DNA of 64,000 nucleotides, from contig NZ_CP047242.1 of the NCBI RefSeq assembly GCF_009856605.1, positions 2,044,001-2,108,000 on the forward strand, given 5' to 3'. Below the pieces are notes generated by a model. The model had not been told where the DNA came from and made no database searches. It saw only the letters and a list, made by a program, of their open reading frames with translations. The DNA is from Trichormus variabilis 0441. GTDB taxonomy: Bacteria; Cyanobacteriota; Cyanobacteriia; Cyanobacteriales; Nostocaceae. Below are positions 35,044 to 43,590 of this stretch, one piece after another. Both the position numbers and the translations under genes were made by a program. Positions within the stretch are counted from its first letter, which is position 1; each line of letters begins with the position of its first letter.

Positions 35044-35378
35044 AGTTTAAAAATTACATTTTGGAGATAAGAAAAATTTTAAGCCATATCCTATTTATAA
35101 TAGGGGACAAAAATACTGTTTCCCACATAAAAATATAAGCTCATAGATGAAATATTATTTGTATATATATCTGCAATAGATATAGGAATACCATTAAAAA
35201 TATCATACTTCTTAAGCAAGATTCTTAGTATTTTTATTTCCCCCTATAGGGGAGTTTAATTTGTCAGAATTATTCCTATAAATAAAATCAAAGGTATTAC
35301 ACATTTATGATTTTCGCCCATATTTGCGTAAGCCTTGTAGGCGTGTACAAATAATAGATAGAACAGAGGAAAAGAATC

Positions 35379-35585
35379 ATGTCCAATCAAGTTTTGCAAT
35401 CTGATTTACTCGTCGAACTATCTACAGAAGACCAGCAAAATCTAGCTGGAGGTCGCTGGGGTAGTTTCGGTGGTTTCGGTGGTTTCCGGGGTGGCTCTTG
35501 GTTTAGAGCAGGCAGGTTCTGGGGAGGTCGTTCTTGGTTCAGACCAGGTGGTTTCCGGGGTGGCTGGGGTGGTTACTGGAGATAA
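35379..35585 (+). CDS. double-glycine-leader peptide precursor 3, Gly/Trp/Arg-rich
   Basis: 68 aa. Leader MSNQVLQSDLLVELSTEDQQ-NLAGG (25 residues), then a 43-residue core made almost only of Gly, Phe, Trp, Arg and Ser with repeated GGF/GGS-WFR motifs and C-terminal GGWGGYWR. Low complexity, strongly cationic, aromatic, no Cys. GAGG lies nine bases before the ATG, as in the two other precursors. A terminator follows. Core composition unlike the other two, suggesting a different target or role. Confidence 0.85.
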   Translation: MSNQVLQSDLLVELSTEDQQNLAGGRWGSFGGFGGFRGGSWFRAGRFWGGRSWFRPGGFRGGWGGYWR

Positions 35586-35624
35586 TTGCCTGAAGCTCAT
35601 CGATAGAAGCTTATTGATTATGAT

Positions 35625-35665
35625 GACAAGTCTTGATTTATCTTAAATCAGACTTGTCTTTTTGC
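35625..35665. terminator. terminator after precursor 3
   Basis: GACAAGTCTTGATTT … AAATCAGACTTGTC followed by TTTTTG. It lies between convergent genes and may serve both. Confidence 0.85.
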
Positions 35666-35683
35666 TATCTATATTAAAAATCA

Positions 35684-36610
35684 CTACCCAATTGTCTGGG
35701 AATTATGCTCAATTTCTTGGGCTTCTAAAAGTCTAGTTTTTTCCCATATCCAATCTTGTAAAATCGGATTAACTAATTCAGGAGCTTCATCTTGAGGACA
35801 ATGCCCTACACCTTCCAAGGGAATAAACTTGAGTACTTGAGGATAGTTGGCTAATTCTCGACCTAAGTCTACTGGTTCCCAAGGGTCATCTGTCCCCCAC
35901 ACAATCAATGCTGGACAAGGCAACAAAGGTAAAAGGTCTTCTGGTAGAGGGCCGGATGAATAAGAAGTAAAGGCAAGGAATACAGCCGCAGCACCAGGAT
36001 CACTTGCTGGCACTGTCAAAATATCTACCAGTTCCTCTGTCACTGCCTCACTATTAACATAGGCTTGTAGCAGAATTTTTCTCACTGTTTTTGGTTGGGC
36101 GATTTGACGGAAAAAGAACTGACCAATTGCTTTAATAGATAGTACACGTTGCAGCATAGGTGCGCCAAAACGACGCGACCAAGGTAGAGTTTCCCGTTTG
36201 CGATCATGCAGTAATCGTAGAGAACAGTTGAGTAGGGCAACACTTAAACTAATTTCTGGATTGCTGACTGCTGCTTGCATGACTACAATACAGCCAATAG
36301 AGTTACCCACTAAAAAAGCTGGTTCACCGACAACCTCACGGCAAAAATCAGCTACTTGTTCTCCCCAAGTTTCTAATGTATATGCCATTTCCGTATCTGG
36401 TTGAGGTTTAGCTGAACCACCAAAACCAATTAAATCAATTGCATAAACACGGCAATTTTTCGCCAGGATGGGTATATTTTTTCGCCAGTGGCTCCAAGAA
36501 GCACCAAAACCATGTACTAGTACAACGGATGGCCCGGTAGTTCCTTGAGTTTGATAACAGATGGAAAAGCCTCGCCAAATCCAGGTTTTTGTAGAAGTAG
36601 AAGTATTCAT
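35684..36610 (-). CDS. alpha/beta hydrolase
   Basis: The 308-aa alpha/beta-hydrolase fold protein has the oxyanion motif VLVHGFGASWSHW (about 29-41), nucleophile elbow LVGNSIGCIV (Ser about 102), acid in ALIVWGTDDPWEP and catalytic His in GVGHCPQDE (about 277). Close in pattern to cyanobacterial chlorophyll-related or epoxide-hydrolase-like members (pheophytinase-like), but substrate not determinable. Convergent with the peptide locus; monocistronic. Confidence 0.85.
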   Translation of the reverse strand: MNTSTSTKTWIWRGFSICYQTQGTTGPSVVLVHGFGASWSHWRKNIPILAKNCRVYAIDLIGFGGSAKPQPDTEMAYTLETWGEQVADFCREVVGEPAFLVGNSIGCIVVMQAAVSNPEISLSVALLNCSLRLLHDRKRETLPWSRRFGAPMLQRVLSIKAIGQFFFRQIAQPKTVRKILLQAYVNSEAVTEELVDILTVPASDPGAAAVFLAFTSYSSGPLPEDLLPLLPCPALIVWGTDDPWEPVDLGRELANYPQVLKFIPLEGVGHCPQDEAPELVNPILQDWIWEKTRLLEAQEIEHNSQTIG

Positions 36611-37370
36611 GAGAATTTAAAAATAGCTGAAGATATTAAAGTAAAAGATTTTACCTGTAGAGTTAGAGGTTAGTTATTTTACTGAACAAACCCTGAGATA
36701 CTCCTTCCTTATGGAACAACTCATAACCCTGAGAGAAACTCAGCTACGTATTAGTATTGTGTACAAAAGAACGGGAGCAGCAATGTCTACAGCACTGAGA
36801 TTTTTTTCAGGTTAGAAATCAATAAACAGAAATTCCACAACAAGTGTGTGAAATTTTTTATTCCTCAATTTCTTATTCTTGATCGCCCATACCTTATTTT
36901 CAACTCAGAGCATGGATGCAATCAAGAGATTAATAAAAATTATCACGGAGAAGGCAGTAGAAAGAGTCTACCTTTGTACGTTTAACGTGGTAATTATTGA
37001 TTGTCCTATTTATAGGCGAGTACAGGCTCGACTAATAAGATTCAAAAAAATTGACATATTATTAACTTGATATCATTACTTTATAGATATTATGTAATAC
37101 TCTTTTTTGATGAACTTAATTTTGTACTTCATATTTTTATCATGGCTCATTAATAACACTATTTAAATATCTTTACACAAGATTAGGAAGTTAATACAAG
37201 ATACTGAAATAAGTATCCGGATAAATTCAGTAGTTTTACAATTTACGGACTTGAAGTTAGCCCATAAGATATACTGGATATAAGGCATCTATTAATAGGT
37301 GAGTTAAACCTAAACAGTAAGGTTAAATTTCACCTGGATTTTTGTTCCTAGTGCAGGCTGGCTAAAGAAA
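36611..37370. other. 760-bp spacer upstream of the peroxiredoxin-like gene
   Basis: Mostly AT-rich non-coding sequence. A 63-codon frame (36879-37070) has no supporting features. Ends with the hairpin at 37297-37335. Confidence 0.4.
37297..37335 (+). promoter_or_regulatory. leader hairpin before the peroxiredoxin-like gene
   Basis: AGGTGAGTTAAACCT-N8-AGGTTAAATTTCACCT followed by GGATTTTTG, 36 bp before the start codon. It could be an attenuator or the terminator of a small RNA. Confidence 0.45.
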
Positions 37371-37925
37371 ATGACCATACTAGAAACAAGTAACACTCCT
37401 GTTGGTGGTTACGCGCCAGATTTTGAGTTACCAGGGATTGATAATCACGTCCATCATCTGAGTCGTTATTTAGATAATTTTCGCGCAGTTGGCGTAGTGT
37501 CTTTGGGCAATCACTGCCCTTATGTAAATTTGTATTTAGACAGGTTAAAAGCCATTCAAGGGGAATTTGGAGCTGAAGGCTTTATCTTAATTGGCATAAA
37601 TGCTAGTGATATTACCGAGCCAAGTTGGTCAAGCTTAGAGAAAATGAAAGCCTTTGCCCAAAATCACAAGTTAAACTTTCCTTACCTGTGGGATTCTACC
37701 CAAGAAGTTAGCAGGAGCTTTGGCGCTACTAAAACACCGATCGCCTTCTTGATCGACAGTCATGGTATATTGCGATATAGAGGTCAGATTGACAATCATC
37801 CTCAAGAGCCATCATCTGTAGGTGAAGACTACCTGCGAAATGCGATCGCTGCTCTGTTTAAAGGCGAAGAAATCCCAGTACCTGAGACGGAACCAGTAGG
37901 CACTTCATTGATCTGGCATATATAG
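37371..37925 (+). CDS. AhpC/TSA-type thioredoxin-fold protein
   Basis: The 184-aa protein has the peroxiredoxin-like thioredoxin fold: APDFELPGIDNHVHHLSRYL, then GNHCPYVNLYLDRL where a single Cys (about 43) replaces the usual TxxC/CxxC context, IGINASDI, FPYLWDSTQEVSRSFGATKTPIAFLIDSHGILRYRGQID. Single Cys and the NHCPYV motif match a bacterial subgroup of AhpC/TSA-family proteins of unclear activity. It lies 70 bp upstream of pyrH, so may be cotranscribed. Confidence 0.82.
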   Translation: MTILETSNTPVGGYAPDFELPGIDNHVHHLSRYLDNFRAVGVVSLGNHCPYVNLYLDRLKAIQGEFGAEGFILIGINASDITEPSWSSLEKMKAFAQNHKLNFPYLWDSTQEVSRSFGATKTPIAFLIDSHGILRYRGQIDNHPQEPSSVGEDYLRNAIAALFKGEEIPVPETEPVGTSLIWHI

Positions 37926-37995
37926 ACATAGATAGTCATTGTACTGCTATCTTAAATTGGAGGCACTTGCAACTTTTTTGATAAAGCGGAACTTC

Positions 37996-38724
37996 ATGGG
38001 AACGAATTACCGACGGGTTTTACTCAAACTGAGCGGTGAAGCCTTAATGGGCAACATGGGCTATGGGATTGATCCAGAAGTGGTCAAGGAAATAGCCCAA
38101 GAAATAGCGGAGGTGATAGCCACCGGCGTTCAAATTGCCATCGTCGTTGGCGGTGGTAACATTTTTCGTGGCGTGAAGGCAGCGTCGGCGGGGATGGACA
38201 GGGCAACCGCCGACTACATTGGGATGATTGCCACGGTAATGAATGCCATGACGCTGCAAGATTCACTGGAACGCATAGGAGTACAAACGCGGGTACAAAC
38301 TGCGATCGCTATGCAGGAATTAGCCGAACCATATATTCGCCGTCGAGCCATCCGTCATCTAGAAAAGGGACGGGTGGTTATTTTTGGTGCTGGTTCCGGT
38401 AATCCCTTTTTTACAACAGATACAACAGCAGCATTAAGAGCCGCAGAAATCGACGCAGAAGTAATTTTTAAAGCCACCAAGGTAGATGGGGTTTATGATG
38501 CAGACCCCGAAGTCTATCCTAACGCCAAACGTTATAACAGTCTCACCTACGCCCATGTTCTCGCTCAGGACTTGCGGGTGATGGACAGTACGGCGATCGC
38601 CCTTTGTAAAGAAAATAATATCCCTATTCTTGTATTTGACCTAACAACGCGGGGTAATATTCGCCGCGCCGTTTTAGGAGAATCTATCGGTACCCTTGTG
38701 GGAGGTTCTTGTGAAATTAGCTGA
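37996..38724 (+). CDS. pyrH: UMP kinase
   Basis: 242-aa cytosolic enzyme phosphorylating UMP to UDP in pyrimidine nucleotide synthesis. Start ATG 37996 ([19 protein letters not shown]) fits the family N-terminus. Motifs: [33 protein letters not shown] and [15 protein letters not shown]. The end overlaps the start of frr by 14 bases, the common pyrH-frr pair. Confidence 0.97.
   Translation: MGTNYRRVLLKLSGEALMGNMGYGIDPEVVKEIAQEIAEVIATGVQIAIVVGGGNIFRGVKAASAGMDRATADYIGMIATVMNAMTLQDSLERIGVQTRVQTAIAMQELAEPYIRRRAIRHLEKGRVVIFGAGSGNPFFTTDTTAALRAAEIDAEVIFKATKVDGVYDADPEVYPNAKRYNSLTYAHVLAQDLRVMDSTAIALCKENNIPILVFDLTTRGNIRRAVLGESIGTLVGGSCEIS
38700..38705 (+). promoter_or_regulatory. ribosome binding site inside pyrH that sets the frr start
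   Basis: GGGAGG five bases before GTG 38711; supports the GTG start rather than the further-upstream frame opening. Confidence 0.8.
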
Positions 38725-39259
38725 AGCTGAAAGTAAAATGCAACATACTGTTGAGGCGACTCAACGGGCATTTAATACAATTCGTACTGGCCGCGCCAAT
38801 GCCAGCTTGTTAGATAAGGTGTTAGTAGACTACTACGGTTCACCTACGCCCTTAAAATCCCTAGCAAACATCAGCACGCCAGACGCAACGACAATACAAA
38901 TTCAGCCTTACGATAAGACCAGTTTAAATATTATCGAAAAGGCAATTTCTCTATCTGATGTTGGTCTAACACCCAGTAATGATGGTTCTGCCATTCGCTT
39001 GAATATACCACCCTTAACAAGCGATCGCCGCAAAGAACTAGTCAAACTGGCTGCTAAGTACGCGGAAGAAGGGCGTGTTGCTATTCGTAACATCCGCCGT
39101 GATGCCATAGACTCAATTCGTAAACAAGAGAAAAACGCCGAGGTTTCCGAAGATGAAGCCAAAGACCAACAAGACAAACTGCAAAAACTAACCAACAAAT
39201 ACACTGCCAGAATCGATGAATTGTTGGCAGAAAAAGAAAAAGACATCACCACTGTCTAA
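38711..39259 (+). CDS. frr: ribosome recycling factor
   Basis: 182 aa, the usual RRF length. It splits post-termination ribosomes with EF-G. Start GTG 38711 ([29 protein letters not shown]) chosen from the strong GGGAGG site. Conserved [54 protein letters not shown] and the C-terminal helix. Overlaps pyrH and ends with a terminator at 39270. Confidence 0.97.
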   Translation: MKLAEAESKMQHTVEATQRAFNTIRTGRANASLLDKVLVDYYGSPTPLKSLANISTPDATTIQIQPYDKTSLNIIEKAISLSDVGLTPSNDGSAIRLNIPPLTSDRRKELVKLAAKYAEEGRVAIRNIRRDAIDSIRKQEKNAEVSEDEAKDQQDKLQKLTNKYTARIDELLAEKEKDITTV

Positions 39260-39269
39260 ACAGTTTTCA

Positions 39270-39302
39270 GGCTGAAGAATCTCATGTTCTTCAGCCTTTT
39301 TT
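39270..39302 (+). terminator. terminator of the pyrH-frr operon
   Basis: GGCTGAAGAA-N7-TTCTTCAGCC followed by TTTTTT. Confidence 0.92.
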
Positions 39303-39307
39303 ATCAG

Positions 39308-39377
39308 TAATACCAAATTAATATGAAGCTGCGCCAAATAAATGATATGGAGACGTTGAATGCAACGTCTCTACAGT
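39308..39377 (+). repeat. dispersed hairpin repeat, diverged copy 3
   Basis: TACCAAATTAATATGAAGC…GCCAAATAAATG…GAGACGTTGAAtgCAACGTCTC, the same layout as copies at 8324 and 28016 with a changed hairpin sequence but kept pairing. Confidence 0.6.
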
Positions 39378-39465
39378 ACAGAATAAAGTGCATCTATGGC
39401 TACGCCAGGCAAGCTACATCCAGAAACGGTATAAGTCCTAACTGTTGACAACTCTCAGAAATTTT

Positions 39466-39495
39466 GAATTTTGAATTTTGAATTTTGAATTTTTT
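39466..39495. repeat. TTTTGAA heptamer repeats
   Basis: Four TTTTGAA units immediately before ATG 39496 of the reductase gene, leaving no room for a Shine-Dalgarno sequence. Confidence 0.75.
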
Positions 39496-40617
39496 ATGTA
39501 CGACACCATCATCGTTGGTGCTGGGCCTGCGGGTGGCGCAGCAGCATATCATCTAGCCAAGAAAGGGCGTTCAGTATTAGTTTTAGAAAAAGAGTCTCTA
39601 CCTAGATATAAACCATGTGGCGGGGGAGTGTCACCAATAGTTGCCGAATGGTTTGACTTTGACTTTAGCCCAGCAATTTCTCTGAAAGTAGACTCATTTC
39701 GTTTTACCTGGAACTTAGAAGACCCCGTAGAAGCGAAGATTGAGACTAAAGAACCAGTGTGGATGGTACGCCGAGAAGTTTTTGACCATTTTCTAGTACA
39801 GCAAGCGCAAAAACAAGGCGCAGAACTGCGGGATAATACAGAAGTTACAGGAATTGAGTTTAAGAGCGACTACTGGCAAGTTAACACCGCTAACGGCCCC
39901 GTTACTGGGCGCTATCTCATCGCTGCTGACGGTGCTAAAGGCCCAATGGCAAAATGGTTAGGCTTCAAAGAACGTAAACGCCGTTTAGCTGGTGCATTAG
40001 AAGCAGAAGTTCCCGCCCAAGTAAAAGATAAATCGACAATTCACTTCGAGTTTGGTTTAGTGAAAAACGGTTATATCTGGAACTTCCCCAAAGAAGAAGG
40101 TTATTCCATTGGAGTAGGAACCTTTATTGGTGGTCAACCCCAAGATTTTAAGAAAATTTTGGTTGAATACTCCCAATTATTTAACATAGATGTCAAAACT
40201 AGTAAGCAATATGGTCATCCAATTGCTCTATGGGATGGTAATCAAAAATTACACACTCAAAACGCTATTTTGGCAGGGGAAGCAGCTTGTGTAGTTGACC
40301 CCATGACGGCCGAAGGGATTCGTCCCTCAATTTATAGCGGTGTCATGGCCGCCGGAGCCGTTGATCAAGCACTTTCTGGTGATATCAACGCTTTGGAACA
40401 ATACACCGAAATCATTCAGGAAAGTTGGGGTGCGGAAATGGCTTGGGCGCAAAAATTAGCAGGGGCATTCTATCGCTTTCCTAGCGTTGGTTATCAAGTT
40501 GGTGTCAAGCGTCCCACTGCACCCAAAGTTATGGGTAAAATCCTCTGTGGTGAAATGTCTTACAGCAGCGTTGCTGGTCGCGCTCTCAAGCGTCTAATCC
40601 CTGGCTTTAGAGGTTAG
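39496..40617 (+). CDS. geranylgeranyl reductase family flavoprotein
   Basis: The predicted 373-aa protein starts at ATG 39496 (MYDTIIVGAGPAGGAAAYHLAKKG); six codons further up are repeat sequence. N-terminal FAD-binding GxGxxG, then KPCGGGVSP, LIAADGAKGPMAKWLG and AGEAACVVDPMTAEGIRPSIYSG, the FAD-contacting motifs of the ChlP/GGR family. Members reduce geranylgeranyl chains for chlorophyll and tocopherol or archaeal lipids; ChlP itself is usually about 405 aa, so this may be a paralogue. Monocistronic. Confidence 0.85.
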   Translation: MYDTIIVGAGPAGGAAAYHLAKKGRSVLVLEKESLPRYKPCGGGVSPIVAEWFDFDFSPAISLKVDSFRFTWNLEDPVEAKIETKEPVWMVRREVFDHFLVQQAQKQGAELRDNTEVTGIEFKSDYWQVNTANGPVTGRYLIAADGAKGPMAKWLGFKERKRRLAGALEAEVPAQVKDKSTIHFEFGLVKNGYIWNFPKEEGYSIGVGTFIGGQPQDFKKILVEYSQLFNIDVKTSKQYGHPIALWDGNQKLHTQNAILAGEAACVVDPMTAEGIRPSIYSGVMAAGAVDQALSGDINALEQYTEIIQESWGAEMAWAQKLAGAFYRFPSVGYQVGVKRPTAPKVMGKILCGEMSYSSVAGRALKRLIPGFRG

Positions 40618-40657
40618 GGAATGCCAATTCAAAATTCAAAATTCAAAATGAAGAGAA

Positions 40658-40712
40658 GTAGGGTGGGCATTGCCCACCAAAAACCGGATATGGTGGGCAA
40701 TGCCCACCCTAC
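40658..40712. repeat. perfect 21-bp-arm hairpin repeat
   Basis: GTAGGGTGGGCATTGCCCAC(C) … (G)GTGGGCAATGCCCACCCTAC with a 13-base loop; each arm is itself palindromic (GGGCATTGCCC). A degraded copy lies at 20827. It may act as a terminator between the convergent genes. Confidence 0.85.
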
Positions 40713-40757
40713 ACCCATACACCCATACACCCATACACCCATACACCCATACACACC
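40710..40757. repeat. ACACCCAT octamer tandem repeat
   Basis: About five ACACCCAT units following the hairpin; STRR type. Confidence 0.75.
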
Positions 40758-40778
40758 TACATTTTGGATACTTTCTTG

Positions 40779-43499
40779 CTACTTAGAAACCGTATTAGCT
40801 CTACGGTTAGGATGTGAATCTAATTGACGTTCGCCATAATGTAACAGTCTGCCTATAATTGCCAAACGATTTTCCCAGGCTCTGACTTGATAGCTATTTT
40901 CCATCTGTTGTTGACGCATCCAGACTCGAAATAGTGATTGAAAGCGAGTTAAATTAGCTTTGGCTGTGACTAACTTACTAGCAGAAGGTGCGGTTGCTAG
41001 TTGATTTAAAGCATTTTGCAGTAATTCTGCCTGGCTATAAAAATCAGAAATGCTTTTATTTGTTATCTGTTGTTTTTCATCCTGTAGAACTAATTGCCAT
41101 TCACGTTTCAGACTCAGATATCGGGTCACAGCACTTTGGAATGGTTCACGATGAGGTAAAGGTTCACTAATTGCCGATTGTTGCTTTCCTTGAGTATTAC
41201 TAAATAACTTGTGCAGCTCGTTATTTAAATTTTCGGCGGCGAACAGTGCATAACCACTCACTGGTAAATCCCTCACCAGTTGTAGTTGATCAAATGCACC
41301 TAATGTTGGTAAAGAAAGTAATCTGATTCCAGGGATTAATAAAGTAGAACCTAATTGTGTCGAAGTAATCCAAGGTTTTGCTAAAGTTTGGAAGCGCACC
41401 GTATCTTGGGCATAAGTCATGGGAATAATTAAATCTACATTTCCCTGTCTCGCCCAAACTTCCCAATGCTGTTGAATTTTTTGGACGCGTTCATATTCTG
41501 GTAGTGGGAAGACTGCAACTGACAAAATCAGGTTGCGGTGCTGCTGACGTAACATTTGGGAAACTTGGGCAACGAAGCTATCAACTTGCTGGGTACGGAA
41601 TGTTGTCCACTGCTGCCATAGTTGTGTTTGACTAGGGGAAATCTTCATCGGATCTACACCTGTCAATTGTTGAAACTGGGTTCTGGCTGCTTTACCGTAA
41701 CCGTAACTTCGTCCGGCTGCTGGGTCTTGGAAAGGGTAGCGAATATAGTCTAGCTGTAGACCATCGACTTTATATTTAGTAATAATCTCTTCGTAAAGTT
41801 TCAGCAAATATTGGCGTAATTCGGGATTGGCTGGATCGAAAAAAGGCTTGGTTTGACCAAGGGGAATCATTTGTCCTTGGTGGTCATAGTTTGCCCAATC
41901 AGGGTTAGCAGCTAAGACTGGCCCTGGATAATTGCTGGGAATATTCAGTAATTCATTATGACGCTGGTTTCCAGCAGCGAATGTCCAAACCCAAGCGTGT
42001 AATTCCATCCCGCGCTCATGTGCTAATTTCACACCAGAAGCTAAGGGGTCCCAACCGCGAATTAATGGGTTTTGCTGGGGTGCAACTTTACTGGGATAAA
42101 TGGTGTAGCCAGCGTTGACTGTTTCAAAAAAGATAGTGTTGATTCCTGCTTGCGCCAAACGATCAAAAATTTTGGCTAATTCTTCTTCGCTACCTGCACG
42201 GACAATTGTTCCTCTGTCTAACCATACTGAGCGAATTTCGGCTGGTGCTAATCTGCGGTCTGTGGGAAACTGCTTCCACAAGTTTGTTCTAGTTACGAGC
42301 CATTGTTGACGAGCCAGAGCATAATTTTTATTGGCGATTAACTGAGGTAAGTTTTTGGCTACTACTCTGGCTTGTGCCAAAACTTGCTCTTTGTTAGCAA
42401 TGGGAGTTAAAGAGGTGCTGGTAATTCGTGGGGTTTCAGCTTTCACAGACAGGGAGTTATTGCTATTTCCATCATTCACCATTGCGGCTAAATGGGCGCT
42501 TTCTACTCGTCCGATGAGGTTTTCTAGTTCTTGTTGGAGAGCGATCGCTTCACTACTACCTATTGGTGCATTAGAATGAGGCGCAACATCCCAATGTACC
42601 TGTTGTTCCAGTTGATCAATCGCTTCTTCAGTTGCGGGTGGTTTGGTTGCTGGTAAGGCTGGTTTAGGTGGAGTGATGGTTTGGGGGGCGATATTATTAG
42701 TTCTCTTCTGTTCCTCTGAAACAGTTGCTACCGATGTGGCACAATTGGACGCACCTCCGGTTATTTTTTTGGTGTTATTTCCTGACACATAACGAGTCAC
42801 AGCAGCTTTGAGCCAAGAACTATCTAATTCTGCTGTGGAAGCTGCATCTGTTCCCCAGCGCCAGCCCAAAAAGGTAGCGCGTTCAGTGGAGACTACGGCG
42901 GCGGGATTCTCTCTGGAATTCCACACAGCTACAGTTTGACTAGCACCACTACTGGGTATGAGAACACCACCATGTACATTACCAAAAATTCCACCATTGT
43001 TTACCCAGCTATGATTTAGGGTTTTGGGGGGTTTGATTTCTTGTTTATCTTTGAGGCTAAATCCCCAATAGCCGCCTAAGAGGGTTTTTAATAATTGACG
43101 GACTCCTGGGGCTGAGAGACTGCCAACGGGGCCGCTTGCAATGATGTTACCGCCTTGGCTTTTCCATTCTTCCAAGGCGATCGCTTGGGTTGGTGTGAGG
43201 GTTTCGATATTCGGTAAAAATAACACGCGGCGATCGCCCCAATCTGCTGCATTACTCACACTTGCTAGGGGAATCACACAATATTCCACCCCAATATTCT
43301 GCAAGCGTTTGGTAATTCCTGCCCAATGCTGTGTATTGTCTGGACTTTGAACTACACTCAAAACGGGTTTTTCTACCGCCTTTGCTGTCAAAATATCAAC
43401 ACAATTAAAAATAACTAATTGCAGAGTAAAAATGAAGAATCCAGTTTTTTTAATTTGTAATCTGTGATGATCTTGATTGATTTTTTTGTGATTCTTCAC
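40779..43499 (-). CDS. GH10-like (GHL10/DUF187) glycoside hydrolase family protein
   Basis: The 906-aa protein has an N-terminal hydrophobic segment (about 16-38, signal or anchor), an N-terminal domain resembling a class-I glutamine-amidotransferase-like or DUF4350-type fold (VLFLPNIETLTPTQAIALEEWKSQGGNIIASG), a Pro/Thr-rich linker (about 255-320), then the GHL10 TIM barrel (about 410-750): EIRSVWLDRG, GINTIFFETVNAGYTIYPSKVAPQQNPL, VDGLQLDYIRYPFQ, NVDLIIPMTYAQD. It ends in a helical domain. Thought to act on cell-envelope polysaccharide; exact substrate unknown. Follows the TIGR03279 gene by 91 bp. Confidence 0.85.
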   Translation of the reverse strand: MKNHKKINQDHHRLQIKKTGFFIFTLQLVIFNCVDILTAKAVEKPVLSVVQSPDNTQHWAGITKRLQNIGVEYCVIPLASVSNAADWGDRRVLFLPNIETLTPTQAIALEEWKSQGGNIIASGPVGSLSAPGVRQLLKTLLGGYWGFSLKDKQEIKPPKTLNHSWVNNGGIFGNVHGGVLIPSSGASQTVAVWNSRENPAAVVSTERATFLGWRWGTDAASTAELDSSWLKAAVTRYVSGNNTKKITGGASNCATSVATVSEEQKRTNNIAPQTITPPKPALPATKPPATEEAIDQLEQQVHWDVAPHSNAPIGSSEAIALQQELENLIGRVESAHLAAMVNDGNSNNSLSVKAETPRITSTSLTPIANKEQVLAQARVVAKNLPQLIANKNYALARQQWLVTRTNLWKQFPTDRRLAPAEIRSVWLDRGTIVRAGSEEELAKIFDRLAQAGINTIFFETVNAGYTIYPSKVAPQQNPLIRGWDPLASGVKLAHERGMELHAWVWTFAAGNQRHNELLNIPSNYPGPVLAANPDWANYDHQGQMIPLGQTKPFFDPANPELRQYLLKLYEEIITKYKVDGLQLDYIRYPFQDPAAGRSYGYGKAARTQFQQLTGVDPMKISPSQTQLWQQWTTFRTQQVDSFVAQVSQMLRQQHRNLILSVAVFPLPEYERVQKIQQHWEVWARQGNVDLIIPMTYAQDTVRFQTLAKPWITSTQLGSTLLIPGIRLLSLPTLGAFDQLQLVRDLPVSGYALFAAENLNNELHKLFSNTQGKQQSAISEPLPHREPFQSAVTRYLSLKREWQLVLQDEKQQITNKSISDFYSQAELLQNALNQLATAPSASKLVTAKANLTRFQSLFRVWMRQQQMENSYQVRAWENRLAIIGRLLHYGERQLDSHPNRRANTVSK

Positions 43500-43590
43500 T
43501 ATTTCTCCCCACCACTAATTAATTATTATTTATTATTTATGAATTAAATCAACTCTGATTTACATCAGAAAAACAACTGATATTGCCTAT

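Noticed and set aside
36879..37070. 63-codon plus-strand frame
   Set aside because: No ribosome site, no recognisable pattern and AT-driven composition.
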